NCBI RefSeq assembly: GCF_002222055.1 | Contig: NZ_MUGS01000021.1 | Coordinates: 124,001 to 188,000 of the forward strand | Source of the DNA: Flavobacterium araucananum | GTDB taxonomy: Bacteria > Bacteroidota > Bacteroidia > Flavobacteriales > Flavobacteriaceae | DNA: 64,000 nt | Reading direction: 5' to 3' | In this document: one piece after another, positions 18,419 through 25,975 of the stretch | Layout: each line of letters opens with the position of its first letter | How positions within the stretch are numbered: the stretch's first letter is position 1 | The notes under the pieces: generated by a model | Told to the model about the DNA's origin: nothing | The model's input: the letters and a program-made list of their open reading frames with translations, nothing else | Databases searched by the model: none | Position numbers and translations under genes: made by a program

Positions 18419-18521
18419 CAAAAGTACAAAAGCGGAAGAAACTAATGTATATTTATTCTAAATAAAATCTATTGGAAACAAGAATTTCTTACTTTTGCCA
18501 AAATTTAATTATTCTAAATAA
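18419..18521. promoter_or_regulatory. Divergent promoters with two copies of a 13-bp candidate operator
   Basis: The 129-bp gap between the two imelysin genes holds a minus-strand -7 box (TACTTTTG, 18419-18426) and a plus-strand one (TACTTTTG, 18490-18497). The near-palindrome TTATTCTAAATAA occurs twice, at 18453-18465 and 18509-18521; the first copy extends to six-base arms, TTTATT-CTA-AATAAA. One copy lies 26 bp upstream of the minus promoter and the other 11 bp downstream of the plus promoter. Such placement fits a metal-responsive repressor such as Fur; that identity is inferred. Confidence 0.55.
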
Positions 18522-18530
18522 ACCCAAGAT

Positions 18531-19706
18531 ATGAAAAACCTATATTCAAAAGTTGCTTTTGTAGCATTTGCAGGACTAACTTTTTTTGCTTGTAACAGCA
18601 ACGATGACAACGAATCGTCTACTGTAACTAAAAAACAAGTTATTACTAATTATGCTGATATTGTTTCTGCTAATTACCAAAAATCTTATGATGATGCTGT
18701 GCTTTTAGAGACTGCAATCAAAACGTTTACAACAACTCCTACTGATGCTAATTTTACTGCTGCAAAAACAGCCTGGAAAAACTCAAGAGAGAGTTATGGC
18801 ACTACAGAGGCTTTTCGTTTTGCCAACGGACCAATTGATGGGGATGACAACGGACCGGAAGGTTTATTGAACTCATGGCCATTGGATGAAAACTTTATCG
18901 ATTATGTTGATGGTGCTGCAAATGCAGGAATCATTAATGACTTAACAGATTATCCAACGATAAACAAAACTGTTCTTCAAGGTCTTAACGAAGATGGTGG
19001 CGAAAAAAACATTAGTGTTGGATATCACGCTATTGAGTTTTTATTATGGGGACAAGATCTAACGGCTCCATCGGCAAAATTGCCCGGACAAAGAAAATAT
19101 ACTGATTATGTTACGGGTGCCGGTGGTACTGCTGCAAACCAGGCGAGAAGAGCGGCTTACTTAAATGTTTGTGCTGATTTACTGACTGATAATTTGGATT
19201 ATTTAGTACAACAATGGAAATCTGGTGGTGCTTACAGAACGAAGTTCCTTGCTTTGCCGGAAACTGAAGCGCTTAAAAATATTTATTTAGGTATTACAAC
19301 TCTTGTTACTGCCGAGTTGCCTATTGAGCGTATGGAAGTGGCTCTTGAAAATGCTGATCAGGAAGATGAACATTCTTGTTTTAGTGATAATACACACAGA
19401 GATATTGCTTTAAACCTGCAAGGTGTTATCAATGTTTACCAAGGAAAATATGGTTCTATTGACGGGCCTTCTTTAGAAGATTTGGTAAAACAATCTGATG
19501 TTACAGCTTATACTGATACTCAGACTTCTATAAGTGCTTCTACTACTAAAGTTGCTGCAATATTGATTCCGTTTGACCTGGCTATTTCTGGCGGACCGGA
19601 TTCTGTAGAGGGTGCAAAAGTAAAAACTGCTGTACAACAATTACTTAACCTTGGTGCCAACTTATTAGCAGGTGCTGCAAAAATTGGAATTACTGTAAAC
19701 GGTTAA
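18531..19706 (+). CDS. Imelysin-family lipoprotein with intact GxHxxE motif
   Basis: This encodes 391 residues. The N-terminus ends in TFFAC, giving lipidation at Cys21. An imelysin-type helical domain covers about 35-385, and the family metal motif is present as GYHAIEF (Gly164, His166, Glu169). Family members (IrpA, EfeO-related) are iron-regulated and located in the periplasm or on the surface. The gene is divergent from the imelysin-HTTM-receptor operon and is followed 63 nt later by a di-heme oxidoreductase. The pair of imelysins, one with and one without the motif, suggests a division of labour rather than redundancy. Confidence 0.93.
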   Translation: MKNLYSKVAFVAFAGLTFFACNSNDDNESSTVTKKQVITNYADIVSANYQKSYDDAVLLETAIKTFTTTPTDANFTAAKTAWKNSRESYGTTEAFRFANGPIDGDDNGPEGLLNSWPLDENFIDYVDGAANAGIINDLTDYPTINKTVLQGLNEDGGEKNISVGYHAIEFLLWGQDLTAPSAKLPGQRKYTDYVTGAGGTAANQARRAAYLNVCADLLTDNLDYLVQQWKSGGAYRTKFLALPETEALKNIYLGITTLVTAELPIERMEVALENADQEDEHSCFSDNTHRDIALNLQGVINVYQGKYGSIDGPSLEDLVKQSDVTAYTDTQTSISASTTKVAAILIPFDLAISGGPDSVEGAKVKTAVQQLLNLGANLLAGAAKIGITVNG

Positions 19707-19728
19707 TTGATATAATAAAAATTTAAAC

Positions 19729-19757
19729 AAAAGTGTTCCTTTGCGGGAGCACTTTTT
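19729..19757 (+). terminator. Weak terminator or attenuator between imelysin and di-heme genes
   Basis: AAAAGTGTTCC (19729-19739) can pair with GGGAGCACTTTT (19745-19756), one G-U pair included, followed by a short T run. Because the next gene starts 12 nt later in the same direction, it may reduce rather than stop read-through. Confidence 0.6.
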
Positions 19758-19769
19758 CAGCATAATACC

Positions 19770-21167
19770 ATGAAGAATTTTACCACTTATTTTCTTGTTA
19801 TTCTGAGTCTTAACTTCTATAGTTGTAGCAATAGTGATGATAATTATACACCACTAACTGCTGAAGACCGGGAACAATTTTCTGGAGGGGACGCTACTGT
19901 TTTTAATGTTAGCGAGGAAGCGTTTGGTTTTTCGATTGCCTCTCTGAATTTAGACGAACAAACAGATTTTGGCGTAGGTAATTCTTTTTTCAGGCAAAGC
20001 TGGGTTTCGGCACCTTCTTCGACAACTGCGCGTGATGGCTTAGGTCCTTTTTTTAATGCGGTTTCTTGTGCAAGTTGTCATTTTAAAGACGGCCGCGGAA
20101 GAGCTCCTTTATTTGATGGGGAATTGGGCAAAGGGCTTCTTTTACGTTTTTCGCTGGCGGGACAAGATGCTAACGGGCTTGCTTTTCCGGATCCGGTTTA
20201 TGGTGGTCAGTTGCAGGATAATAGTATTTTAGGACAAACTCCGGAAGGCCAGTTCACGATTAGCTACCAAAAAGTTACAGAAACCTATGCTGACGGAACG
20301 GTTGTTACGTTGCAAAAACCTATTTATACGGTTACTAATTTAGGTTATGGACCGCTGGCAAATGTTCAGGTTTCGCCAAGGGTTGCCAATCAAATTATTG
20401 GTTTAGGATTGCTCGAAGCTATTCCTGAAAGTACTATTCTGGCTCTTGCCGATGAAAACGATGCAAATAAGGACGGGATTTCCGGAAAACCAAATTATGT
20501 TCATGATTTTGCAACAAACACAACACAATTGGGTCGTTTTGGCTGGAAATCTAATCAGCCTAATGTGCGCCAGCAAGTGGCGAGTGCGTTGTCTGGGGAT
20601 ATGGGAATTACTTCGACTTTGTTCCCGAACGAAAGCGGCCCTTTTGGTGTAGATTTAACGACGATACCAAATGGCGGAACTCCGGAAATCTCAGAGATTA
20701 ACTTGAACCGAATGGCTTTGTATTCTCAAACATTAGCGGTTCCTGCCAGAAGAAATTATACGGATCAAAATGTACTGAAAGGCAAAAAGACGTTTGAAAC
20801 CATACAATGTACCAGTTGTCATATTGCTAAAATTCAAACCGGAAATACGCATGCGATAACATCACTTCGCAATCAAACGATTCGTCCGTATACGGATTTA
20901 TTGTTGCACGATATGGGAGAAGGTTTAGCAGATAATGCGACGGATTTTAAAGCATCGGGGTCTGAATGGAGAACGCAACCGTTGTGGGGAATTGGTTTGA
21001 TAAAAATGGTAAACGGTCACACGAGTTTATTGCATGACGGAAGAGCACGAAATATTGAGGAAGCAATTTTATGGCATGGCGGCGAAGCTCAAAATGCTAA
21101 AGACAAATACAAGAAACTGTCCAAAGAAGATCGGGATGATTTACTGACTTTTATTGAATCTCTTTAA
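19770..21167 (+). CDS. Di-heme oxidoreductase (DHOR/DUF1111) lipoprotein
   Basis: This encodes 465 residues. MKNFTTYFLVILSLNFYSC is a lipoprotein signal (Cys19). Two haem c motifs are visible: CASCH (100-104) in an N-terminal domain with FFNAVSC...FKDGRGRAP, and CTSCH (347-351) in the C-terminal domain. The spacing and the final LWHGGEAQ...DLLTFIESL match the di-haem thiol-oxidoreductase/DUF1111 family, related to MauG-type peroxidases. It should act in the periplasm as an electron-transfer or redox enzyme. It is co-directional with an imelysin and belongs to the iron-type locus; redox handling of iron or an iron ligand is an inference. Confidence 0.92.
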   Translation: MKNFTTYFLVILSLNFYSCSNSDDNYTPLTAEDREQFSGGDATVFNVSEEAFGFSIASLNLDEQTDFGVGNSFFRQSWVSAPSSTTARDGLGPFFNAVSCASCHFKDGRGRAPLFDGELGKGLLLRFSLAGQDANGLAFPDPVYGGQLQDNSILGQTPEGQFTISYQKVTETYADGTVVTLQKPIYTVTNLGYGPLANVQVSPRVANQIIGLGLLEAIPESTILALADENDANKDGISGKPNYVHDFATNTTQLGRFGWKSNQPNVRQQVASALSGDMGITSTLFPNESGPFGVDLTTIPNGGTPEISEINLNRMALYSQTLAVPARRNYTDQNVLKGKKTFETIQCTSCHIAKIQTGNTHAITSLRNQTIRPYTDLLLHDMGEGLADNATDFKASGSEWRTQPLWGIGLIKMVNGHTSLLHDGRARNIEEAILWHGGEAQNAKDKYKKLSKEDRDDLLTFIESL

Positions 21168-21184
21168 GTCGCAGTCGCAGTATT

Positions 21185-21234
21185 CAGTTTATAGTTTACA
21201 GTTTTTAGTTTTCAGTTTTTAGTTTTCAGTTTTT
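21185..21234. repeat. Simple repeat array, TTTTCAG/TTTTTAG type
   Basis: A run of CAGTTTT/TAGTTTT units starts 17 nt after the di-heme gene stop. It is roughly the inverse complement of the GAGACTGAAAACT array on the other side of the palindrome at 21248-21293. No gene is present. Confidence 0.6.
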
Positions 21235-21247
21235 GAACTAAATACAT

Positions 21248-21293
21248 AAAAAATAATCCCAAAAGATTTTAAAATCTTTTGGGATTATTTTTT
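21248..21293. terminator. Perfect 46-bp palindrome, bidirectional terminator
   Basis: Two 23-bp perfect arms meet without a loop at 21270/21271 (core AATCCCAAAAGATTTT), with A and T runs at the edges. It lies between convergent genes and should terminate both. Confidence 0.8.
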
Positions 21294-21303
21294 GATTTTC
21301 AAC

Positions 21304-21386
21304 CGAGACTGAGACCGAGACTGAGACTGAGAACTGAGACTGAAGACTGAGACTGAAGACTGAGACTGAAAACTGAGACTGAAAAC
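21304..21386. repeat. GAGACTGA tandem repeat array
   Basis: Units of 6-14 nt, such as GAGACTGA, GAACTGAGACTGAA and GACTGAGACTGAA, run without a break up to the base before the HD-hydrolase stop codon. This is low-complexity, non-coding DNA. Confidence 0.7.
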
Positions 21387-22040
21387 TTACTTCACCCCTT
21401 CCCACTCTGCATAAAACCGGGCCAGGAATAATTCCATAAAATGATGTCTTTCGGCAGCGATTTGTTTTCCGGTTTCGGTATTCATTTTGTCTTTTAGAAG
21501 TAAAAGCTTTTCGTAAAAATGATTTATCGTTGGGGCATTATTCTTTTTGTATTCTTCTTTTGTCATATTGGTTATTGGCGCAATTTCAGGATCATACAGG
21601 GTTCTGTTTTTAAAACCTCCATAATTAAACGCTCTTGCTACTCCAATTGCTCCAATTGCGTCTAAACGATCTGCGTCCTGAACGATATCTAATTCTACAG
21701 ACGAGAACTTCTTTTCGAAATTTCCGCCTTTGTACGAGATGTTTTCGATGATGTTTACCACATGCTGAATAATCTCTTCTGAAACACTTTGTTGTTCTAA
21801 AAACAAACGCGCTGTTTCAGGCCCAATGGTTTCATCTCCGTTATGAAATTTACTGTCTGCAATATCATGAAGCAAAGCGCCTAATTGCACCACAAGCAAA
21901 TCGCATTGTGTGCCTTTTGCAATAAGCAATGCATTTTTATAAACTCGTTCGATATGAAACCAATCGTGTCCACCTTCGGCATCGTTTAGTTTTTCTTTTA
22001 CAAAGGCAATGGTCTTGTCAATAAGTTCAGAGTTATTCAT
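21387..22040 (-). CDS. HD-domain phosphohydrolase
   Basis: This encodes 217 residues with the HD metal site: His29 (HDWFHIERV), the His58-Asp59 pair (LLHDIAD) and a later Asp in VQDADRLDAIGA. The length and the KGGNFEKKF...VELDIVQDADRLDAIGAIGVARAF block match the small stand-alone HD phosphohydrolases (YedJ/PA-type). These cytosolic enzymes hydrolyse phosphate esters, often of nucleotides, with a divalent metal; the substrate is not known here. The gene is alone, with its stop codon abutting a simple-repeat array. Confidence 0.92.
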   Translation of the reverse strand: MNNSELIDKTIAFVKEKLNDAEGGHDWFHIERVYKNALLIAKGTQCDLLVVQLGALLHDIADSKFHNGDETIGPETARLFLEQQSVSEEIIQHVVNIIENISYKGGNFEKKFSSVELDIVQDADRLDAIGAIGVARAFNYGGFKNRTLYDPEIAPITNMTKEEYKKNNAPTINHFYEKLLLLKDKMNTETGKQIAAERHHFMELFLARFYAEWEGVK

Positions 22041-22146
22041 AATTATATGTATTATTTTGCGCTAAAAAAAGTAACGCAGTTTTTGCAGCTTAAATCAGGT
22101 TCTTATTAATACGTTTCTTATTAAGAGTGTTTGGTTCAAATAAAAA

Positions 22147-22184
22147 TGTTGATTGTCGAAGTTTTAAGGCTTCAACAATCAACA
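22147..22184 (-). terminator. Intrinsic terminator of the desaturase transcript
   Basis: On the minus strand a 15-bp stem with one mismatch (TGTTGATTGTTGAAG with CTTCGACAATCAACA) is followed by ATTTTTATTT. It lies about 80 nt past the desaturase stop. The stretch 22200-22262 next to that stop is AATCTAAAATC-type simple sequence without a gene. Confidence 0.65.
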
Positions 22185-22264
22185 ATATATTGTAAATTCT
22201 TCAATATCAAGATCAAAAATCAATTACAAAATCAATCTAAAATCTAAAATCGAAACTCTGAAAT

Positions 22265-23257
22265 CTATAATCTCGCAGGTTCAACCCATTTAAAGATATG
22301 TGATTCTTGCGGAATTACTAATCTCTCTGAAATTCTTGCCATACGTCCCGGCAATTTCATTAGGTAATCACGTGCTTTTTCTGCTTCATCTGTTAAATTA
22401 GAGATTTTATCAATTTCCCATTTATCGATTAATTTTTGCATGATATCTACATAATCGTTTGCTGTGTAAACTCCAATACGTTGTGCAGAATCAGAGAATT
22501 GCTCAAAAGCAGAACTTATCTTTTGTCCTGACTCTCTTAAGAAGTGCGCCGGCATTACGATTTTTTGTTTCATCATATATTGAAACGCTAACATCATCTC
22601 GCTTGGATCTACTGCAAAAATACGGGTAACAAATTCGCTGTATGCATGGTGATGACGCATTTCGTCTCCTGCAATCATTTTACACATTTTAGACAACTTG
22701 TTATCACCAAATTTCTTAGCCATTTGTGCTACTCTATTGTGGGAAACATACGTTGCTAATTCCTGGAAACTGGTATATACAAAGTTTTTGTATGGGTCAG
22801 ATCCTGTTCCAATATCAAAACCATCGTTGATCAGGTGCTGTGTTGTCATTTCGATTTCACGCATGTTCACACGACCGGACAAATACAAGTACTTGTTTAA
22901 TAAATCTCCGTGTCGGTTTTCTTCTCCAGTCCATTGTCTGATCCATTTAGACCAGCCATTTCCACCATTTTCTACCTGATTTATTCCTTCTACATCCATT
23001 AACCACGATTCATACGTTGGCAAAGCTTCTTCGGTGATGGTATCTCCTACAAGCGTTACCCAGAAATCGTATGGCAATTCTTTAGCTATCTCACGTAGCT
23101 CTTTTACCTCCTCAAAGAAATTATCTCCTTCAGAATTAGGCAAAAAGTCTGACGGCTGCCAAATTTTTTCCACTGGAATTAAATACTGTTCTACGAAGCT
23201 ATCCACGTTTTTTTCCAAAAACTGCATTACTTCTAATCTAATGTTTTTTATAGACAT
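22265..23257 (-). CDS. Acyl-ACP desaturase (ferritin-like di-iron)
   Basis: This is a 330-residue soluble stearoyl-ACP desaturase-type enzyme, which inserts a cis double bond into acyl chains bound to acyl carrier protein. The di-iron motifs are visible: EENRHG (Glu113, His116) and DEMRHH (Glu199, His202), with further Glu ligands near Glu81/82 and Glu166. Length and the PYDFWVTLVGDTITEEALPTY and NGWSKWIRQWTGEENRHGD blocks fit the family. It sits 54 nt behind plsC, another lipid gene, on the same strand, so the two probably share a transcript for membrane phospholipid synthesis and fluidity control. Confidence 0.94.
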   Translation of the reverse strand: MSIKNIRLEVMQFLEKNVDSFVEQYLIPVEKIWQPSDFLPNSEGDNFFEEVKELREIAKELPYDFWVTLVGDTITEEALPTYESWLMDVEGINQVENGGNGWSKWIRQWTGEENRHGDLLNKYLYLSGRVNMREIEMTTQHLINDGFDIGTGSDPYKNFVYTSFQELATYVSHNRVAQMAKKFGDNKLSKMCKMIAGDEMRHHHAYSEFVTRIFAVDPSEMMLAFQYMMKQKIVMPAHFLRESGQKISSAFEQFSDSAQRIGVYTANDYVDIMQKLIDKWEIDKISNLTDEAEKARDYLMKLPGRMARISERLVIPQESHIFKWVEPARL

Positions 23258-23311
23258 TACTTATTTTAGATTTGGGATTCTTGGTTCAGTTTAATTTCTG
23301 AAATCAAAAAT

Positions 23312-24052
23312 CTATTTATACTCGTTTACTCCTTCTACGACTGCCTTCTCTGTCATCGCCATTAAATCGGCAAAACTATAGTCTTTTACGGCCAAAGCCT
23401 TATGAGCTGTAAAGGTAAGGCGATTTCCTAAACCTACAGGAAAAAAACCATATTTTACCATTTTCCATGAATTGTTGATACTCACTGGTACTATATACGC
23501 AGAAGGTGCGTATTTGCATAGTATTTTTACACCATTTTGAGCAAATTCTTTGGGGTTTCCTGTTTTACTGCGCGTTCCCTCAGGAAAAATAACGGCAGAT
23601 CTGTTGTATTTCTCAATATATTCAGACAAACCTTTGATTGCCGGAATCGCTTGTTTTGGGTCTTTACGGTCAATTAGCACTGATCCGCCATGTTTTAAAT
23701 TATAGGATACACTCGGGATTCCGCTGCCTAACTCTTTCTTGCTTACAAATTTACAATGAAATCGTCTAAAATACCAAATCATAGCAATGATATCATACAT
23801 ACTTTGATGGTTAGATACAAAAATAATTGGAACTCCGGTTGGAATATTTTCCCTGTTTTCGATTTTATAAGTCGTTCCTACGAGGTTTGTACATCGCAGC
23901 AGGCAAAAATTTAAATAATCGACACTTTTTTTATGAGCCTGATAGCCAAAAACATTTAGGCAAATCCACTGTATTGGATGAAATACTAGCAAACACAAAC
24001 TAAAAACTAAGTAGTAGATTACTGATATTGGATAAGAAATTATTTTTTGCAT
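23312..24052 (-). CDS. plsC: 1-acyl-sn-glycerol-3-phosphate acyltransferase
   Basis: PlsC transfers an acyl group to lysophosphatidate to make phosphatidate at the inner membrane. From the ATG at 24050-24052 the product has 246 residues. The longer frame to 24160 adds a hydrophobic stretch unlike the family, so I chose the internal start. An N-terminal membrane helix (about 10-33) is followed by the catalytic HX4D motif (NHQSMYD, His82-Asp87) and the FPEGTRSKTG substrate-binding motif. It is upstream of and co-directional with an acyl-ACP desaturase, which fits phospholipid synthesis. Confidence 0.92.
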   Translation of the reverse strand: MQKIISYPISVIYYLVFSLCLLVFHPIQWICLNVFGYQAHKKSVDYLNFCLLRCTNLVGTTYKIENRENIPTGVPIIFVSNHQSMYDIIAMIWYFRRFHCKFVSKKELGSGIPSVSYNLKHGGSVLIDRKDPKQAIPAIKGLSEYIEKYNRSAVIFPEGTRSKTGNPKEFAQNGVKILCKYAPSAYIVPVSINNSWKMVKYGFFPVGLGNRLTFTAHKALAVKDYSFADLMAMTEKAVVEGVNEYK

Positions 24053-24308
24053 GCTTAAAAAATTAATGCCCAAAAGTAATAAATAAATTTTTAGCGGTAT
24101 AAAAATTATATAACTATCAACAAATACAAGTGTTAAAGAAAAATTGGCTCTCAAAACCACACCTTTTTGTACGAATTATATTGATTCTCCTATTTTACAC
24201 TCGTTGATTTAAGTGTCCACCGGGACAACATATTTATAAAAGATAATGATTTGATAAAACAAAACCAATCGGGATAAAATAATTGGCAATAAAAAGAAAA
24301 CAAGATAT

Positions 24309-24590
24309 CGCTCCGATGGAGCTTTTTATACAAAAACCTTCAAAATTGCTATAAATATTGCGCTCCGATGGAGCTTTTATACAAAAACCTTCAAAAATGC
24401 TATAAATATTACGCTCCGATGGAGCTTTTTATCCAAAATCTTCAAAATTGCTATAAATATTGCGCTGCGATGGAGCTTTTATACAAAAACCTTCAAAAAT
24501 GCTATAAATATTACGCTCCGATGGAGCTTTTATACAAAAACCTTCAAAAATGCTATAAATATTGCGCTCTTAAGGAGCTTTTATTGAAAC
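24309..24590. repeat. Tandem array of 51-52-bp units with a hairpin core
   Basis: Five full units start at 24309, 24361, 24412, 24463 and 24514, and a degenerate sixth starts at 24565. Each opens with GCTCCGATGGAGC (stem GCTCC/GGAGC) and a T run, then a conserved AT-rich spacer ending GCTATAAATATT. Units alternate in small details (end in TG or TA; units 2 and 4 differ at one base), so the array grew in steps of about 102 bp. It fills most of the 613-bp gap between plsC and rnpA, which otherwise holds only a promoter. In one frame the 51-bp unit reads as a 17-residue repeat, but nothing supports translation. Confidence 0.85.
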
Positions 24591-24606
24591 TTTTTATGAA
24601 TCTGTC

Positions 24607-24635
24607 TTGGCATTTATAATACAATTGTACCTTTG
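24607..24635 (+). promoter_or_regulatory. Promoter of rnpA
   Basis: TTG at 24607-24609 and TACCTTTG at 24628-24635 are 18 bp apart, a full match to the Bacteroidota -33/-7 pattern. It overlaps the upstream non-ATG extension of the rnpA frame, which fixes the rnpA start at 24666. Confidence 0.65.
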
Positions 24636-24665
24636 CTCCTAAAAATTGCAATTTTTTCTAAATTA

Positions 24666-25070
24666 ATGAACTTCACTTATCCCAAAAAAGAACGCTTAAA
24701 GAGCAAAACGATAATTGGCTTGCTGTTTTCTGAAGGAAAATCGGTATCAAAATATCCATTGCGTTTGGTTTACTGTCCGGCGGAAGTTGATGCAGACGAA
24801 AAAATAAAAATGGGTGTTTCAGTTTCTAAGAAATATTTTAAACGAGCGGTTGATCGCAATTACTTCAAGCGTGTTTTAAGAGAAACCTATCGATTGAACA
24901 AACATTTGCTTTTAGATCATGTTCAGGAGCCCTTTTCTGTGATGTTTTTTTATCAAACTAAAGACAAACTATCTTACAATGAAATCAATACCAAAACGAT
25001 TCAGTTGTTTGAGAAATTCCTGCTACAGGTAAACAAAACTCCAGATTCTGATACTAAAACGGAACTGTAA
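24666..25070 (+). CDS. rnpA: Ribonuclease P protein component
   Basis: This encodes 134 residues from the ATG at 24666. RnpA binds the RNase P RNA and helps it remove the 5' leader of pre-tRNAs. The family signature is clear: FPLR-like KYPLRLVYC, the GVSVSKKYFKRAV strand and the basic RNR-type helix (VDRNYFKRVLRETYR). The size is typical. The upstream gap holds a good promoter and a hairpin repeat array. It is followed by a DUF4349 lipoprotein and a processing protease in the same direction. Confidence 0.95.
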   Translation: MNFTYPKKERLKSKTIIGLLFSEGKSVSKYPLRLVYCPAEVDADEKIKMGVSVSKKYFKRAVDRNYFKRVLRETYRLNKHLLLDHVQEPFSVMFFYQTKDKLSYNEINTKTIQLFEKFLLQVNKTPDSDTKTEL

Positions 25071-25151
25071 TTATCTATCTTCAACTTAATTTAATCAAAT
25101 TGGAGAAAAAATTATAAAAAAATTGTAGTTTTAGCTCTAATTTAAAATTTT

Positions 25152-25973
25152 ATGAGATACATTTCCTTTTTATCCTTAATTTTTTTTAGCTTTTTAAGTT
25201 GTAGTAAATCTGAACCTGTCAGCAATGATATAGCGATTAGTGCTGTAAAGTTAGCGCCAAAATTTAAATCTGACTCAAATGCAGATTATGACAAGACAGA
25301 TCCTGCTGCTCCACAAATACCGCAAAAGATTATCAAAGTAGCTTCACTTCGATTTGAAACTGATGATCTGGATGACACTTTCAAGCAAATTCAAACAGCT
25401 ATTACTGCCAATAAAGCAACGGTGCAGAATGATTCTGAAGGAAAAGATTATAGCAGCGTTTATAGAAATCTAACTATTCGTGTTCCCAGTAAGAATTTTG
25501 ATGCTTTTATAAGTTCTGTTTCTAAAGGTGTTTCTTATTTTGACCGAAAAGACATTTCGTCTGAAGATGTTACGGAGCAATATATTGACTTAACTTCCAG
25601 GCTAAGTACAAAGCGTAAACTCGAAGCACGTTACTTAGAAATATTACAAAAAGCAACTAAAATTAGTGAGATTCTTGAAATCGAAAAGCAGGTTTCGGCA
25701 ATTCGCGAAGAGATTGAAGCGAAAGAAGGACAATTGAAATATTTAGAAAATCGGGTGTCTGAAAGTACGATTTCTATAGAATTCTATAAAACTATTGCTC
25801 AAAAAGAGGGTGTTAAAACTTCGTACGGCTCTAAAATATGGACTGCTATTAAATCCGGATTTTTTAGTCTCTCTGAGTTTTTAATTTCGATCCTTAGTAT
25901 TTGGCCCTTTATTATAGTATTTTGCATACTAGCCTATTTTATTAGAAAAAGATTTAAAAGAAAAAAAATATAA
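25152..25973 (+). CDS. DUF4349-domain lipoprotein
   Basis: This encodes 273 residues. A lipoprotein signal ends in SFLSC near residue 18. The DUF4349 domain spans about 58-265: KVASLRFETDDLDDTFKQI, then a beta region, a coiled-coil helix (about 150-205, rich in Glu/Lys/Arg), a terminal membrane helix (about 240-262) and a basic tail (RKRFKRKK). The coiled coil inside a membrane-bound domain suggests an envelope or scaffold role; no activity is known. The next gene, a PDZ protease, starts 2 nt after its stop, so the two are co-translated. Confidence 0.88.
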   Translation: MRYISFLSLIFFSFLSCSKSEPVSNDIAISAVKLAPKFKSDSNADYDKTDPAAPQIPQKIIKVASLRFETDDLDDTFKQIQTAITANKATVQNDSEGKDYSSVYRNLTIRVPSKNFDAFISSVSKGVSYFDRKDISSEDVTEQYIDLTSRLSTKRKLEARYLEILQKATKISEILEIEKQVSAIREEIEAKEGQLKYLENRVSESTISIEFYKTIAQKEGVKTSYGSKIWTAIKSGFFSLSEFLISILSIWPFIIVFCILAYFIRKRFKRKKI

Positions 25974-25975
25974 TC

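Noticed and set aside
24309..24590. CRISPR array
   Set aside because: The whole 51-bp unit is conserved, so there are no unique spacers, and no cas genes are present.
24368..24619. Open frame of 83 codons with a 17-residue repeat (MELLYKNLQKCYKYYAP)
   Set aside because: It arises because the intergenic hairpin repeat is 51 bp long, a multiple of three. Conservation follows the DNA hairpin, not codons, and there is no promoter or start context for it.
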